Shown here: in pieces, positions 26,512-35,797 of the stretch
Layout: each line of letters starts with the position of its first letter
How positions within the stretch are numbered: position 1 is the stretch's first letter
NCBI RefSeq assembly: GCF_002937075.1
Contig: NZ_NHSJ01000089.1
Coordinates: forward strand, 1 to 49,793
Length of the DNA stretch: 49,793 nt
Direction: 5' to 3'
Source of the DNA: Rhodoblastus sphagnicola
GTDB taxonomy: Bacteria; Pseudomonadota; Alphaproteobacteria; Rhizobiales; Beijerinckiaceae
The notes under the pieces: generated by a model
What the model was told of the DNA's origin: nothing
The model's input: the letters and a program-made list of their open reading frames with translations, nothing else
Database searches by the model: none
Program-made: the position numbers and the translations under genes

Positions 26512-26540
26512 TTGAACTGTCGCGCGCGCCCGGCTATAGC
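26512..26540 (+). promoter_or_regulatory. Sigma-70-type promoter of the IalB-like gene
   Basis: TTGAAC at 26512-26517 and TATAGC at 26535-26540 are separated by 17 nt, an ideal spacing. The ATG of the gene follows 20 nt downstream, with AGGAG at a suitable distance. Confidence 0.6.
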
Positions 26541-26560
26541 GGATAAAACAGGAGCCGCGC

Positions 26561-27118
26561 ATGTCCCGTCTTCCCCTCGCCCCCCTCGCCCTGCTCGTGA
26601 TTTCGTTGGCTGTCCCGGCCCTCGCCGAGGACGCCAAGCCCGCGCCGGTCAGCCCCGACCCCGCCACGACCACCGCGACCTTTGGCGACTGGCTGATGCG
26701 CTGCCAGCGCCTCGGCGAGGCCGACAAGGCGCAAAAAGTCTGTGAAATCGTCCAGACCATTCAGGCGGGACCGCAGGGCCAGCAGCAGCAGCCCATCGCG
26801 CAACTCGCCTTCGGCCGGGTCAAATCCTCCGACCCCTGGCGGATCACGGCGCACCTGCCCAACAACATCCTGCTGCCGAGCGTGGTCCGGTTCACCACCG
26901 GCGAAAAGGACGCCAAGCCGACGGAGCTGTCGTGGCGGCGCTGTGTCCCGGTGGGCTGTTTCGCCGACGCCTCCGCGACCGACGCGCAATGGAAATATTA
27001 TCGCGCGCAGACCGAAAACGGCGCGCTGGACTTCACCGACGGCGTCGGCCGCCCGGTCAAACTCCCCATTTCCTTCCGGGGCTTCGCCCAGGCGGCGGAC
27101 GCGCTGGCCAAGGAATAA
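26561..27118 (+). CDS. Invasion-associated locus B (IalB) family protein
   Basis: Secreted protein of the IalB family; the Bartonella founder affects erythrocyte invasion, but in free-living alphaproteobacteria the role is unknown. The signal peptide (residues 1-22) ends at ALA before EDAKP. The mature domain begins TTTATFGDWLMRCQ, then KVCEIVQTIQ, and has the conserved SWRRCVPVGCF; these four cysteines probably form two disulfides. The 185-residue length fits. Start ATG 26561 has AGGAG about seven bases before it. It stands alone, followed by a glycosyltransferase-like gene on the same strand. Confidence 0.88.
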   Translation: MSRLPLAPLALLVISLAVPALAEDAKPAPVSPDPATTTATFGDWLMRCQRLGEADKAQKVCEIVQTIQAGPQGQQQQPIAQLAFGRVKSSDPWRITAHLPNNILLPSVVRFTTGEKDAKPTELSWRRCVPVGCFADASATDAQWKYYRAQTENGALDFTDGVGRPVKLPISFRGFAQAADALAKE

Positions 27119-27200
27119 GCTTAAAGGCGCGTTAACCACGACAAGCTCCAGGCAAGGCCGATGCGCTGCAATGCCAGCGTAATCCTCGCCGGAGCCTCCA

Positions 27201-27986
27201 ATGCCCGAACAGCATCTCTTCATCGCCACGCCGTGCTATGGCGGCATGGTGACACAGCGTTACATGTATTCCACCGTCGGCCTGCTCAATCTCGGCCGCG
27301 AACTGGGCGTCAAGGTCTCCCTGAACCTGCTGGGCAATGAGTCGCTGATCACGCGCGGCCGCAACCTGCTGGTCAGCCGCTTCCTCGACGACGCCTCTGC
27401 CACGCATCTCATCTTCATCGACGCCGACATCGGCTTCGATCCCGCGCAGGTCGCGCGCATGATGGCGTTCGACCAGGAGGTCGTCGCCGGAATGTATCCG
27501 CTGAAACTGCTTGACTGGAACAGCGGCTTGCAGCGCGCCGTCGCCGGCGAGGCGGTGGAGACCGCGCCGCTGCGCTATGTCGGCGCGCCCTGCGAGGGCG
27601 GGGAGGCCGAGGCGCGCGATGGTTTCGTCACGGGAACCTATGCCGGCACCGGCTTCATGATGATCCGGCGCGAGGCGCTGCTGACCATGGCCGAGGCCTA
27701 TCCGCAATTGCGCTACAGCGCGAGCCACGCGGGCTCCATGCACACCGGCGCGCCCAGCTTCAGCCCGAATCAATATGCCTTTTTCGATTGCATGATCGAT
27801 CCGGACACGGGGGTCTATCTCTCGGAGGACTACACGTTCTGCCGTCTCTGGCGCAACACGGGCGGAAAAGTCTGGCTCGACACGCAGGGCGCGCTGACGC
27901 ATGTCGGCCCGCATGAATTTTCCGGCGCCCCGGCGGTTCGCGATTTGGCGCAGGCCATGCCGGACGCCCTGTCGCGCGCCGCCTGA
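27201..27986 (+). CDS. Glycosyltransferase-like GT-A protein, unknown acceptor
   Basis: Predicted nucleotide-sugar-using enzyme with a GT-A-like fold. The N-terminus MPEQHLFIATPCYGG and the acidic motif FIDADIGF (D74-A-D76) fit a DxD metal site. ATHLIFIDADIGFDP is followed by PLKLLDW and GTYAGTGFMMIRREAL, as in small glycosyltransferases found in phage and bacterial cell-surface loci. There is no membrane segment. The ATG at 27201 has GGAG six bases upstream. The 82 bp after the IalB gene shows no promoter. The acceptor and sugar cannot be inferred. Confidence 0.65.
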   Translation: MPEQHLFIATPCYGGMVTQRYMYSTVGLLNLGRELGVKVSLNLLGNESLITRGRNLLVSRFLDDASATHLIFIDADIGFDPAQVARMMAFDQEVVAGMYPLKLLDWNSGLQRAVAGEAVETAPLRYVGAPCEGGEAEARDGFVTGTYAGTGFMMIRREALLTMAEAYPQLRYSASHAGSMHTGAPSFSPNQYAFFDCMIDPDTGVYLSEDYTFCRLWRNTGGKVWLDTQGALTHVGPHEFSGAPAVRDLAQAMPDALSRAA

Positions 27987-28006
27987 CGCCTCGGGCGGGC
28001 GCCAAC

Positions 28007-28077
28007 GCCCCCTCTCGATAAAGCCCGTCGAAGGATGGGCGTCCTCGCGGACGCCCTATGGGGGCGAGGGGCGGCCC
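28007..28077. repeat. Terminator-like palindromic repeat
   Basis: A perfect hairpin GGGCGTCC-TCGC-GGACGCCC lies at 28037-28056 and is enclosed by CCCCTCTCG on the left and CGAGGGGC on the right. It contains CTCG...CGAAGGATGGG, resembling the repeat at 14571. It sits between the convergent ends of the glycosyltransferase-like and dehydrogenase genes. Confidence 0.6.
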
Positions 28078-28079
28078 CC

Positions 28080-29033
28080 TCAATCCAGCCGGTTGATCCG
28101 CCCGCCAGCGGCGAAACTTTCCAGCACGGCCTTCAACTGGTCGGCCAGAATCCGCTGCGCCTCCAGGCTGGCCCATCCGACATGCGGGGTGACCAGCACA
28201 TTGGGCCGGCGCGCCAGCCGCATGATGGCGCTGTCAGCCGGCGGCGGCTCCGGCCGGGTGACATCGATTCCCGCGCCCGAAACCAGCCCGGCGTCGAGCG
28301 CGCGCTCCAGCGCCTCCTCGTCCACCACGCCGCCGCGCGCGGTGTTGATCAGCAGCGGCTTTTTCGTCATCAGCGCGAATTCGCGGTCCGACAAAAGATT
28401 TTCGGTCTCCGCGTTGAGCGGGCAATGCAGCGAGACCACGTCGGAGGTCGCGAGCAATGCGTCAAATCCGACCCGGCCCTCTCCCGCCGCGTGGCCCTTG
28501 CGTCCGGCGAAAACCACATCCATGCCGAAGGCGCGACCGATTTCCGCCACGCGCGACCCCAGCGACCCCGATCCGATCAGCCCGAGTCGCTTGCCCGACA
28601 GGTCGGAAATGGGAAAATCGTGGAAGCAGAACTGCCCGTCCTCCTGCCAGCGCCCGCCGCGCACGCCCTCTGCATAGGGGAAGATATTGCGGCTGAGCGC
28701 CAGGATCAGCGCGAACACATGGTCGGGAACGGAGCCGACCGAATAGCCGCGAATATTGGCGACCCCCACGCCCTTCGCGCGCGCCGCCGCGACATCGACA
28801 TTGTCATAGCCGGTGGCGGCGACGGCGACGAGCTTCAGCTTCGGCAGCGCATCCAGCTCCCGCGCGCCGATCCTGACCTTGTTGACGATGAGAATATCAG
28901 CCTCGCCCGCATGCGCCGCCACCTGGTCCGGCGTCGTCGCGGGATAATCGACCCAGCGATGCGGAAAATCCGGCGCGGGCAGTTTGACGCCGGGCGCCAA
29001 GGTGTTCGCGTCGAGAAAGACGATTGTGTGCAT
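28080..29033 (-). CDS. D-2-hydroxyacid dehydrogenase, hydroxypyruvate reductase/glycerate dehydrogenase-like
   Basis: NAD(P)H-dependent dehydrogenase of the D-isomer-specific family. The nucleotide fold has GLIGSGSLG; catalytic residues are Arg in NTARGGVVDEEAL, Glu in DVTRPEPPP and His in TPHVGWAS. The region around VAVAATGYDNVDVAAA and the C-terminal ADQLKAVLESFAAG closely resemble the hydroxypyruvate reductase HprA of methylotrophs, which reduces hydroxypyruvate to glycerate in the serine cycle. The 317-residue length is normal. No serine-cycle genes are nearby, so other 2-keto acids are possible. Confidence 0.83.
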   Translation of the reverse strand: MHTIVFLDANTLAPGVKLPAPDFPHRWVDYPATTPDQVAAHAGEADILIVNKVRIGARELDALPKLKLVAVAATGYDNVDVAAARAKGVGVANIRGYSVGSVPDHVFALILALSRNIFPYAEGVRGGRWQEDGQFCFHDFPISDLSGKRLGLIGSGSLGSRVAEIGRAFGMDVVFAGRKGHAAGEGRVGFDALLATSDVVSLHCPLNAETENLLSDREFALMTKKPLLINTARGGVVDEEALERALDAGLVSGAGIDVTRPEPPPADSAIMRLARRPNVLVTPHVGWASLEAQRILADQLKAVLESFAAGGRINRLD

Positions 29034-29062
29034 GGCGATCCGATCGTGGCGCTAACCGAAAA

Positions 29063-29098
29063 ACGTGACTTCGGCGGGAAGGTCACGTAACATGTTAC
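29063..29098. promoter_or_regulatory. Candidate operator of the mazEF-like pair
   Basis: Two overlapping palindromes lie directly upstream of the antitoxin start: ACGTGAC (29063-29069) with GTCACGT (29082-29088), and the perfect 12-mer GTAACATGTTAC at 29087-29098. Antitoxins of this kind usually repress their own promoter, so these are reasonable binding sites. Confidence 0.4.
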
Positions 29099-29112
29099 GA
29101 AAAGGAGAGGTC

Positions 29113-29352
29113 ATGGGCAAGGTCACGCGTGAACCGTCCCGGCCGCGCGAGCGGATGGAGGCCTATCGGCGGCGGATGCGCGCCGCCGGTCTGCGCCCGG
29201 TGCAGATCTGGGCGCCCGACACGAGGTCGCCCGAATTTGCTGAAATCTCCCGCCGCCAGAGCGCCGTCGTGGCGGCGGCCGAGCGCGACGACGCCGAATT
29301 GCGCAGCTTCCTCGACGCGGCCAGGGCCGATCTCGACAGGACCGCGCCTTGA
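29113..29352 (+). CDS. MazE-family antitoxin (DUF3018 type)
   Basis: Antitoxin of a type II pair. The 79-residue product starts at ATG 29113 with AAGGAG five bases upstream; an earlier ATG at 29092 is inside the palindrome. The sequence fits the DUF3018/MazE family: RERMEAYRRRMRAAGLRPVQIW, WAPDTRSPEFAEISRRQSAV and a short acidic tail meant to cover the toxin. Its stop overlaps the toxin start by four bases (TTGA), the coupling usual for such pairs. It lies between the divergent dehydrogenase gene and the ferredoxin-reductase-like gene. Confidence 0.85.
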   Translation: MGKVTREPSRPRERMEAYRRRMRAAGLRPVQIWAPDTRSPEFAEISRRQSAVVAAAERDDAELRSFLDAARADLDRTAP

Positions 29353-29675
29353 AACGTGGCGATGTCGTCACTGTCGCGCTTCCCGGCGATTTCGGCAAGC
29401 CGCGTCGCGCCCTCGTCATCCAGTCGGACCATTTTTCCGCCACCGCGACGGTGACCGCCTTGCTGGTGACGAGCACGCCCGTGGACGCGCCGCTGCTGCG
29501 CATCGCCGTGCCGCCCGACGAGCAAAATGGCCTGAAAACGCAGTCCTACATCATGATCGACAAGATCATGACGTTTTATCGGGATCGGGTCGGCCAGATC
29601 ATCGGCAGCGCCGGCGACGGCATCATGCTGGACGTCGAGCGCGCGCTGACGGTGTTTCTCGGCATAGCGAAATAG
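29349..29675 (+). CDS. MazF/PemK-family toxin (type II toxin-antitoxin)
   Basis: Predicted endoribonuclease toxin. The start is TTG at 29349, overlapping the antitoxin stop; it begins KRGDVVTVALPGDFGKPR, the usual opening of MazF/PemK. Further conserved pieces are RALVIQSD, TALLVTS and KTQSYIMIDKIMTFYRDRVG. The 108 residues form a full-length toxin with no visible damage. The TTG start would keep its output low. The target sequence of the nuclease cannot be told from the sequence. Confidence 0.87.
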   Translation: MKRGDVVTVALPGDFGKPRRALVIQSDHFSATATVTALLVTSTPVDAPLLRIAVPPDEQNGLKTQSYIMIDKIMTFYRDRVGQIIGSAGDGIMLDVERALTVFLGIAK

Positions 29676-29741
29676 GCGCGGCTTTTTGCCCTGGCGGCGC
29701 GCTTCCTGTAATCCAATGGCGAAAACAGGAGGCGGACGCGC

Positions 29742-30950
29742 ATGGGCGAGCGGATCATCATCATCGGCGCGGGGCAGGCGGGCCTGCAAATCGCGGAAAG
29801 CCTGCGCGCGGAAAAATTCGAAGGCGAAATCCTGCTGTTGGGCGAGGAGCGGGTCGCCCCCTACCAGCGCCCGCCGCTGTCGAAGGCCTGGCTGGCCGGC
29901 GAAACGGCGACGGACAAACTCACCCTGCGCGGCCCCGAGTTTTTCGTCACCAAGGCCATCGACCTGCGCCTCGGCGCGCATGTGACCGAGGTCAACCTCG
30001 CGGCGCGCGAAATCACCCTGGCTGATGGCGAGACGCTCGACTGGACCGGCCTCGCCTTCGCCACCGGCGCCAGCGCCCGCCGCCCCAATCTCGAAGGCGC
30101 CGATCTGCCCGGCGTCTGCGTGCTGCGCGGACTCAAGGACGCCCGCGAGATCTCCGCCCGCCTCGCCGCCGCCAAGCGGATCGTGGTGGTTGGCGGCGGT
30201 TTCATCGGCCTGGAGGTGGCGGCCGCCGCGCGCAAAAAGGGCGTGGAGGCGCTGGTGCTGGAAGCGCAGGATCGCCTGATGGCCCGCGCGGTGACGCCGA
30301 AGATCTCGGACTTTTTCGCCGACCTGCACCGCGCGCGCGGCGTCGACATCCATTTCGGCGCGCAAGTCGCGGCGCTCGAAGGCTCGGACGCGGTGTCCGC
30401 CGTGGCCCTGGCCGATGGCGGCGGTTTCGACGCCGATCTCGTGGTGTTCGGCATAGGCGCCAGCGCCAATGACGCCATCGCCGCGCGCGCCGGCCTCGCC
30501 TGCGACCGAGGCGTCATCGTCGATTCCTGCGCCCGAACCTCGGCGCCAAACGTGGTCGCCGCCGGCGATTGCACGGTTTTTCACGCAAATGGCGCGGCGA
30601 TCAGGCTCGAAAGCGTGCAGAACGCGGTGGAGCAGGGCAAGGCCGCCGCGAGCGCGCTGCTCGGCCGGGAAAAACCCTTCGTCGCCACGCCCTGGTTCTG
30701 GTCGGACCAATATGACGTCAAGCTGCAAATGGCGGTTTCGGGCGCGGGCGTCGATCTTCAGGTGGCGCGCCCGTCCGGCGAAAACGCCTTTTCCCTGTTC
30801 AACTATCGCGGCGAAAAACTGATTTCCGTCGAATCGGTCAACCGCCCCGGCGAGCATTTGCTGGCGCGAAAGCTGCTCGACGCCGGCCTGAGCCCGGCGC
30901 CCGACGCCGCCGCCGATCCCACCCATGACCTGAAATCCCTGTTGCGCTGA
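29742..30950 (+). CDS. FAD-dependent ferredoxin/rubredoxin reductase-like flavoprotein
   Basis: NAD(P)H-dependent electron carrier of the putidaredoxin/rhodocoxin reductase family. The FAD site is GAGQAGLQIAESL (residues 9-21), the NAD(P)H site is VVGGGFIGLEVAAAA around 147-161, and the second FAD motif is VVAAGDC. The conserved PYQRPPLSKAWLAGE and the C-terminal WFWSDQYDVKLQMAG-type segment (here WSDQYDVKLQM) are typical. The 402-residue length fits. No ferredoxin or P450 gene is nearby, so the partner is unknown. It follows the toxin pair by 66 bp. Confidence 0.88.
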   Translation: MGERIIIIGAGQAGLQIAESLRAEKFEGEILLLGEERVAPYQRPPLSKAWLAGETATDKLTLRGPEFFVTKAIDLRLGAHVTEVNLAAREITLADGETLDWTGLAFATGASARRPNLEGADLPGVCVLRGLKDAREISARLAAAKRIVVVGGGFIGLEVAAAARKKGVEALVLEAQDRLMARAVTPKISDFFADLHRARGVDIHFGAQVAALEGSDAVSAVALADGGGFDADLVVFGIGASANDAIAARAGLACDRGVIVDSCARTSAPNVVAAGDCTVFHANGAAIRLESVQNAVEQGKAAASALLGREKPFVATPWFWSDQYDVKLQMAVSGAGVDLQVARPSGENAFSLFNYRGEKLISVESVNRPGEHLLARKLLDAGLSPAPDAAADPTHDLKSLLR

Positions 30951-31061
30951 TCTTTTTTCCGCCCACATCCTGTCGCACATGAGCAACAGCGTTGCATTAT
31001 TGCCACGCATCCCAGCCTCGGCTATTGCTTGAAGCTGCAACGGGCGCGCGCAGCGGGCGGC

Positions 31062-33263
31062 ATGAATCGAACCAGCGAACCAGAGACACGAAAGCCGCGC
31101 CGGCGCGAACGCCGGCTGCTGCCGCGTCTTGGCCCGTTCGTCGTCGTGGCGGCCATTTTCTGCGCGCTCGGCTCGTTCCTGATCTTCGCCGGCCTGACGC
31201 CGATCGCGCCGACCGACGACACCATCACCATCCTGTTCCTGGTCGATTTCGCCATTTGCGCCGTACTGGTCCTGCTGGTGGCGTTCGAGGCGGCGGTGCT
31301 GGTGCGGGCATGGCGGGCGAAAACGGCCGGCGCCGGCCTGCACATCCGCATTGTCGCCCTGTTCGCGGTGATCGCCGCCGTCCCCGCTTTGTCCATGGCC
31401 ATCGTCGGCTCGGTGACGCTGGACAAGACCCTCAATCCCGCCGTGATGCGCGACGTGCGCGGCTTCATCTCCGGCGCGACGGAAGCGGCCAATCTGTTCC
31501 GCGAGGACCAGTGCCGCTCGCTGTTGCAGGAGGCGCAACTCACCGCCGGCGACCTCGATCGCGGCAAGCCGATGTTCGACGCCGACCGGGGCCTGTTCAA
31601 GGAATTTTTTTCCAGCCGCGCCAAATTCTTAGGCTTCACCGCCGCCGCCCTGATCCAGCGCGACGGCAAGGTGGTGGAGCAGGCCGACGTCGCAACAAAC
31701 CATCCCGATCCCGTGGTCAAACCGCAGGACATGGACTTTGATGACGCCGCGAAAAACGAGCCTCTGTGCCTGATCCTCAACGAGGGCCGCACCTTCGTGG
31801 CGCTGCGGCCGATGCCGGCCTTCGCCGATGTGTTTCTCTACGCCAGCCGCCCCGTAAATCCCTTCACGGTGGCCTTCCCCAAGCAGGCCGAGGCGCTGGT
31901 CAAGATGTTCGGCGCGTTCGAGGCGCAGCGCCACACGCTGCAACGCGCGCTCGCCATCATGTTCGCGCTGCTCGCCGCCATCCTGCTGCTGTCGGCGGTC
32001 TGGCTCGGCCTCGCCTTCACCAATCTGCTGGTGGCGCCGATCCGCCGCCTGATCGCCGCCACCGACCAGGTCACCTCCGGCAATTTCTACGTGCAGGTGC
32101 CCGTGCGCGCGGCGGAAGGCGACCTCGCCCATCTCGGCGAAACCTTTAACAAGATGACGACGGAGCTGCGCCTGCAACAAAACCGCCTCATCGCCGCCAA
32201 TCACATGCTCGACGAGCGCCGCCTGTTCACAGAAGCCGTGCTGTCGGGCGTGCCGGTGGCGGTGATCGGGGTGGGCGCGCGCGGCGATCTCACCGTGGCC
32301 AACCCGTCGGCGCGCGAGCTGATCGGCATGGACGGCGGCGAGGCGGACAAGGCCATGGGCAATCCGGTGGCGAACATCCTGCCCGAACTGGAGCCGATCT
32401 TGATCGACGCCCGCGCCGGCCACGCCCGCCTCACGCAAAAACAGATCCAGATCACCCGCGACGGGCGCGAGCGCATCTACAATGTCCGGATCGCGCCGGG
32501 GCCGCCCAGTCGCAACGAGCGCACCTTTGTCGCCACGCTCGACGACATGACCGATCTGGTCACGGCGCAACGCACCTCGGCCTGGGCCGATGTGGCGCGG
32601 CGCATCGCCCACGAGATCAAGAATCCGCTCACCCCGATCCAGCTTTCCGCCGAACGGCTCAAGCGCAAGTACGGCAAGGTGATCGTCAACGACAAGGATA
32701 TTTTCGACCAATGCACCGACACGATCATCCGCCAGGTGGACGACATCAAGCGCATGGTCGACGAATTCTCCTCGTTTTCGCGCATGCCCAAGGCGCAGCC
32801 GCGCGAGGACGATTTGAGGGCCTGCATCGAGCAGGTTCTGTTCCTGATGCGGGTGGGCCATCCCGACATCGAGATCGTCGCCGATCTGCCGGAAGGTCCG
32901 CACATGGCCCATTTCGACCGCCGCCTGCTGTCGCAGGCGCTCACCAATGTGGTGAAAAACGCCACCGAGGGCATAGCCGCCACCGACATGGAGGACCGCC
33001 CGCCGAAAATCACGGTCAGCTTGCGCTGCGACAACGGTTCCGCGCTGATCGACGTCGAGGACAATGGCAAGGGTTTTCCCCGAGAAAACCGGGCGCGGCT
33101 GCTGGAGCCGTATATGACGACCCGCAAGGAGGGCACCGGCCTCGGCCTGCCCATCGTGCAGAAAATTTTCGAGGACCACGGCGGCGGCATCGAGCTGCTC
33201 GACGCGACTTCCGGGCAGGGCGCGCTGGTGCGCCTGCATTTCCCTTTGAAAAAGCCGAGCTAG
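31062..33263 (+). CDS. ntrY: Nitrogen regulation sensor histidine kinase NtrY
   Basis: Membrane sensor kinase of the NtrYX pair, which links nitrogen and redox state to gene expression. From ATG 31062 it has 733 residues; an in-frame TTG at 31029 would add 11. Features in order: basic N-terminus, three or four membrane helices with a large periplasmic segment (about 110-300), HAMP after the last helix (about 305-330), PAS, HisKA with H517 in RIAHEIKNPLTPI, and an ATPase domain with DNGKGFP and GTGLGLPIV. It precedes ntrX by only 7 bp. No ntrBC are here. Confidence 0.95.
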   Translation: MNRTSEPETRKPRRRERRLLPRLGPFVVVAAIFCALGSFLIFAGLTPIAPTDDTITILFLVDFAICAVLVLLVAFEAAVLVRAWRAKTAGAGLHIRIVALFAVIAAVPALSMAIVGSVTLDKTLNPAVMRDVRGFISGATEAANLFREDQCRSLLQEAQLTAGDLDRGKPMFDADRGLFKEFFSSRAKFLGFTAAALIQRDGKVVEQADVATNHPDPVVKPQDMDFDDAAKNEPLCLILNEGRTFVALRPMPAFADVFLYASRPVNPFTVAFPKQAEALVKMFGAFEAQRHTLQRALAIMFALLAAILLLSAVWLGLAFTNLLVAPIRRLIAATDQVTSGNFYVQVPVRAAEGDLAHLGETFNKMTTELRLQQNRLIAANHMLDERRLFTEAVLSGVPVAVIGVGARGDLTVANPSARELIGMDGGEADKAMGNPVANILPELEPILIDARAGHARLTQKQIQITRDGRERIYNVRIAPGPPSRNERTFVATLDDMTDLVTAQRTSAWADVARRIAHEIKNPLTPIQLSAERLKRKYGKVIVNDKDIFDQCTDTIIRQVDDIKRMVDEFSSFSRMPKAQPREDDLRACIEQVLFLMRVGHPDIEIVADLPEGPHMAHFDRRLLSQALTNVVKNATEGIAATDMEDRPPKITVSLRCDNGSALIDVEDNGKGFPRENRARLLEPYMTTRKEGTGLGLPIVQKIFEDHGGGIELLDATSGQGALVRLHFPLKKPS

Positions 33264-33270
33264 GTGGATC

Positions 33271-34638
33271 ATGGCGCACGACATATTGATCGTCGATGAC
33301 GAAGCCGACATTCGCGAACTTGTCGCCGGCATTCTGGAGGACGAGGGCTATTCGACGCGCACGGCGCGCAATTCCGACGAGGCCCTGACGGCCATCGAGG
33401 CGCGCCGCCCCTCGATGATCTTCCTCGACATCTGGATGCAGGGCTCGAAACTCGACGGCCTGCAATTGCTGGAAAGCGTCAAGCGCCACCACCAGACCTT
33501 GCCGATCGTGATGATCTCCGGCCACGGCAATATCGAGACGGCGGTGACGGCGATCCGCCAGGGCGCCTATGATTTCATCGAAAAGCCGTTCAAGGCCGAC
33601 CGCCTCGTGCTGGTGGCGGAGCGGGCGCTGGAAACCTCGCGGCTGCGCCGGGAGGTCAGCGAATTGAAAGCCCGCGGCGCGGCGGGAACCACGTTGTCGG
33701 GCCATTCGGCGGCGTTGCAGCAATTGCGGCAGCTGATCGAGAAAGTGGCCCCGGCCAATTCGCGCATCCTCATCACCGGCGCGCCGGGCGTCGGCAAGGA
33801 GTTGGCGGCGCGCGCCATTCACGCGGCCTCCGCCCGCGCCAGCGGACCGTTCGTGGTCATCAACGCCGCCGCCATCGCCGCCGAGACCATGGAGACCGAG
33901 CTGTTCGGCGTGGAAGCGCGCGACGGTCGCGCCCGGAAAACCGGCGCGCTGGAAGAGGCCCACGGCGGCACGCTCTACATTGACGAAGTCGCGGACATGC
34001 CGCGCGACACGCAAGCCAAAATCCTGCGCGTGCTGGTCGATCAGAATTTCACCAGGGTCGAGGGCTCGACCCGCGTCCATGTCGATGTGCGCGTGATCTC
34101 CTCGTCGGCCCGCGACCTGACGCGGCTGATCGCCGAGGGCGCCTTCCGCGAGGATCTGTTCCATCGCCTGTCGGTGGTGCCGATCCGCGTGCCCTCGCTG
34201 TCCGAGCGGCGCGAGGACATTCCCGAACTGATCACCTTCTTCATGGACCAGCTCGCGGCCAATTCCGGCCTGCCGAAGCGGAAAATCGCCGAGGACGCCA
34301 TGGCCGTGCTGCAATCGCACGACTGGCCCGGCAACATCCGCCAGCTCCGCAACAATGTGGAGCGTCTGATGATCCTCACCGGCGGCGACACGGAAGTGGA
34401 AATCACGGCGGAAATGCTGCCGCAGGAAATCGGTGCCCTTGTCCCCTCCACCCCGACCGGCACGGGCGGCGAAAAACTGATGGGCCTGCCGCTGCGCGAG
34501 GCGCGCGAAGTGTTCGAGCGCGAATATCTGGTCGCCCAGATCAACCGTTTCGGAGGCAATATTTCCCGCACGGCGGAGTTTATTGGAATGGAGCGCTCGG
34601 CGCTGCACCGAAAACTGAAATCGCTGGCGATCGACTGA
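33271..34638 (+). CDS. ntrX: Nitrogen response regulator NtrX
   Basis: Response regulator of NtrY. Receiver domain (1-120) with D53 in IFLDIW; an AAA+ ATPase with Walker A GAPGVGKE (170-177) and Walker B GGTLYIDEVADM; and a C-terminal Fis-type helix-turn-helix near 430-455 (NISRTAEFIGMERSALHRKL). The sigma-54 contact motif GAFTGA is missing: the sequence goes from ELFGVEARD to GRARKTGALEEAHGG. This is typical of alphaproteobacterial NtrX and suggests that it does not act as a classical sigma-54 activator. The 455-residue length is normal. Confidence 0.95.
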   Translation: MAHDILIVDDEADIRELVAGILEDEGYSTRTARNSDEALTAIEARRPSMIFLDIWMQGSKLDGLQLLESVKRHHQTLPIVMISGHGNIETAVTAIRQGAYDFIEKPFKADRLVLVAERALETSRLRREVSELKARGAAGTTLSGHSAALQQLRQLIEKVAPANSRILITGAPGVGKELAARAIHAASARASGPFVVINAAAIAAETMETELFGVEARDGRARKTGALEEAHGGTLYIDEVADMPRDTQAKILRVLVDQNFTRVEGSTRVHVDVRVISSSARDLTRLIAEGAFREDLFHRLSVVPIRVPSLSERREDIPELITFFMDQLAANSGLPKRKIAEDAMAVLQSHDWPGNIRQLRNNVERLMILTGGDTEVEITAEMLPQEIGALVPSTPTGTGGEKLMGLPLREAREVFEREYLVAQINRFGGNISRTAEFIGMERSALHRKLKSLAID

Positions 34639-34865
34639 CAGGCAAAACGCGGTCAGGAAGGTCTCCGGCGGGGCGATGCCGACGGTTCGGGCGTCCCTGT
34701 GGGCGCGTCGTTAATTCTGTAATTCGTATTACGTCACCGGAATTCTGCGTCGACGAAATCGTAGCCCGATCCAATTTTATGATCATTCTTGTTCATCACA
34801 TCAGCATATAACGCCCGCGCCTCGAGCGTCTGCCCGGGCAGATCAACCGCGCGGAAAAAGATCCT

Positions 34866-35678
34866 ATGCTTGCCAGTGAGACATCAATTGTGGACGCCTT
34901 GGCCAATTCGCTCTCGGATTGGGCGATCCTGGCGACGCTGGCGCTGAGTTTTGGCGTCATAGGCGGCTTGATTGCGGCCCTGGCCAATCGACTCTGGTTT
35001 CGCCGCTGGCCCGAACGCGCCGACTATGACAACAAGCTCGGTGACTCCGCGCACACCAGCATGCTCGGATTTACCGCATTCGTTCTCGCGCTGCTGATCT
35101 CGAATGGACTGTCGACCTTGTCGCAGACCGAAAAGGCGGTGAGGGCGGAGGCGACCTCCATCTATCGTCTGGGCCGGGAACTGGACGCGATCGGTCCTTC
35201 GGCCGACGCGGCGAAACGGGCGCTCGTATCCTACGCGCAAAATGTCGCCAAAGACGAGTGGCGGCGCCTGGCGAAGCTGCCCATTTCCCTGTCGCCGCTT
35301 GCGCAAAAAAATCTGGACGATCTCTGGAGCGCCCTTCGCGCTCTCCCGGACCAGAATGAGGGAGCCACGCCCTTGCGATCCGATTTGCGCGCCGACCTGT
35401 CGAAACTGACGTCGCAGATCGAGACATCCAGATCGGCGCGACTATCGGCAGCCACCATGAACATCCCGGACGACTTCTGGATCCTTCTCGTTCTCTTTGT
35501 CGTCGCCGCCTCTGTTCTCAGCGGGCGGGATAACGCGCGACACTTCGGCGTCCAGATCAACATGATGCACATGTCCGCGATCGGACTGGCGGTTGGCATG
35601 GTGATCATTCTGGACAATCCGTTTCGCGGTGAAACCAGCATCGGCCCGGAGATCATCGAGCAGGTGTGGACGCCTTGA
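34866..35678 (+). CDS. DUF4239 (bestrophin-like domain) membrane protein
   Basis: Membrane protein of unknown function. Four hydrophobic segments are seen: WAILATLALSFGVIGGLIAAL near 19-40, LGFTAFVLALLISNGL near 67-83, then after a long soluble middle FWILLVLFVVAASVLS (about 204-220) and MSAIGLAVGMVIILDNPF (about 236-254). The soluble region carries charged helices (LGRELDAIGPSADAAKRAL). The layout and the NPFRGE near the end match DUF4239. The 270-residue ATG 34866 start has only a weak ribosome site. It lies within the insertion after ntrX, about 225 bp downstream. Confidence 0.8.
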   Translation: MLASETSIVDALANSLSDWAILATLALSFGVIGGLIAALANRLWFRRWPERADYDNKLGDSAHTSMLGFTAFVLALLISNGLSTLSQTEKAVRAEATSIYRLGRELDAIGPSADAAKRALVSYAQNVAKDEWRRLAKLPISLSPLAQKNLDDLWSALRALPDQNEGATPLRSDLRADLSKLTSQIETSRSARLSAATMNIPDDFWILLVLFVVAASVLSGRDNARHFGVQINMMHMSAIGLAVGMVIILDNPFRGETSIGPEIIEQVWTP

Positions 35679-35797
35679 GATCGGCTGGGGCCCGGCGACA
35701 CAAGATCAATTGCCAATAACCCTACGCGCGCTGCGCTTTCCAAATTGCGCGCCGGCCGGAGTCGGCCTTATGCGCTCACGCCGATGCGCAATGCGTT

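Noticed and set aside
33016-34608. Long open frame antisense to ntrX
   Set aside because: Arg/Gly/His-rich composition with no motifs; ntrX on the other strand is certain.
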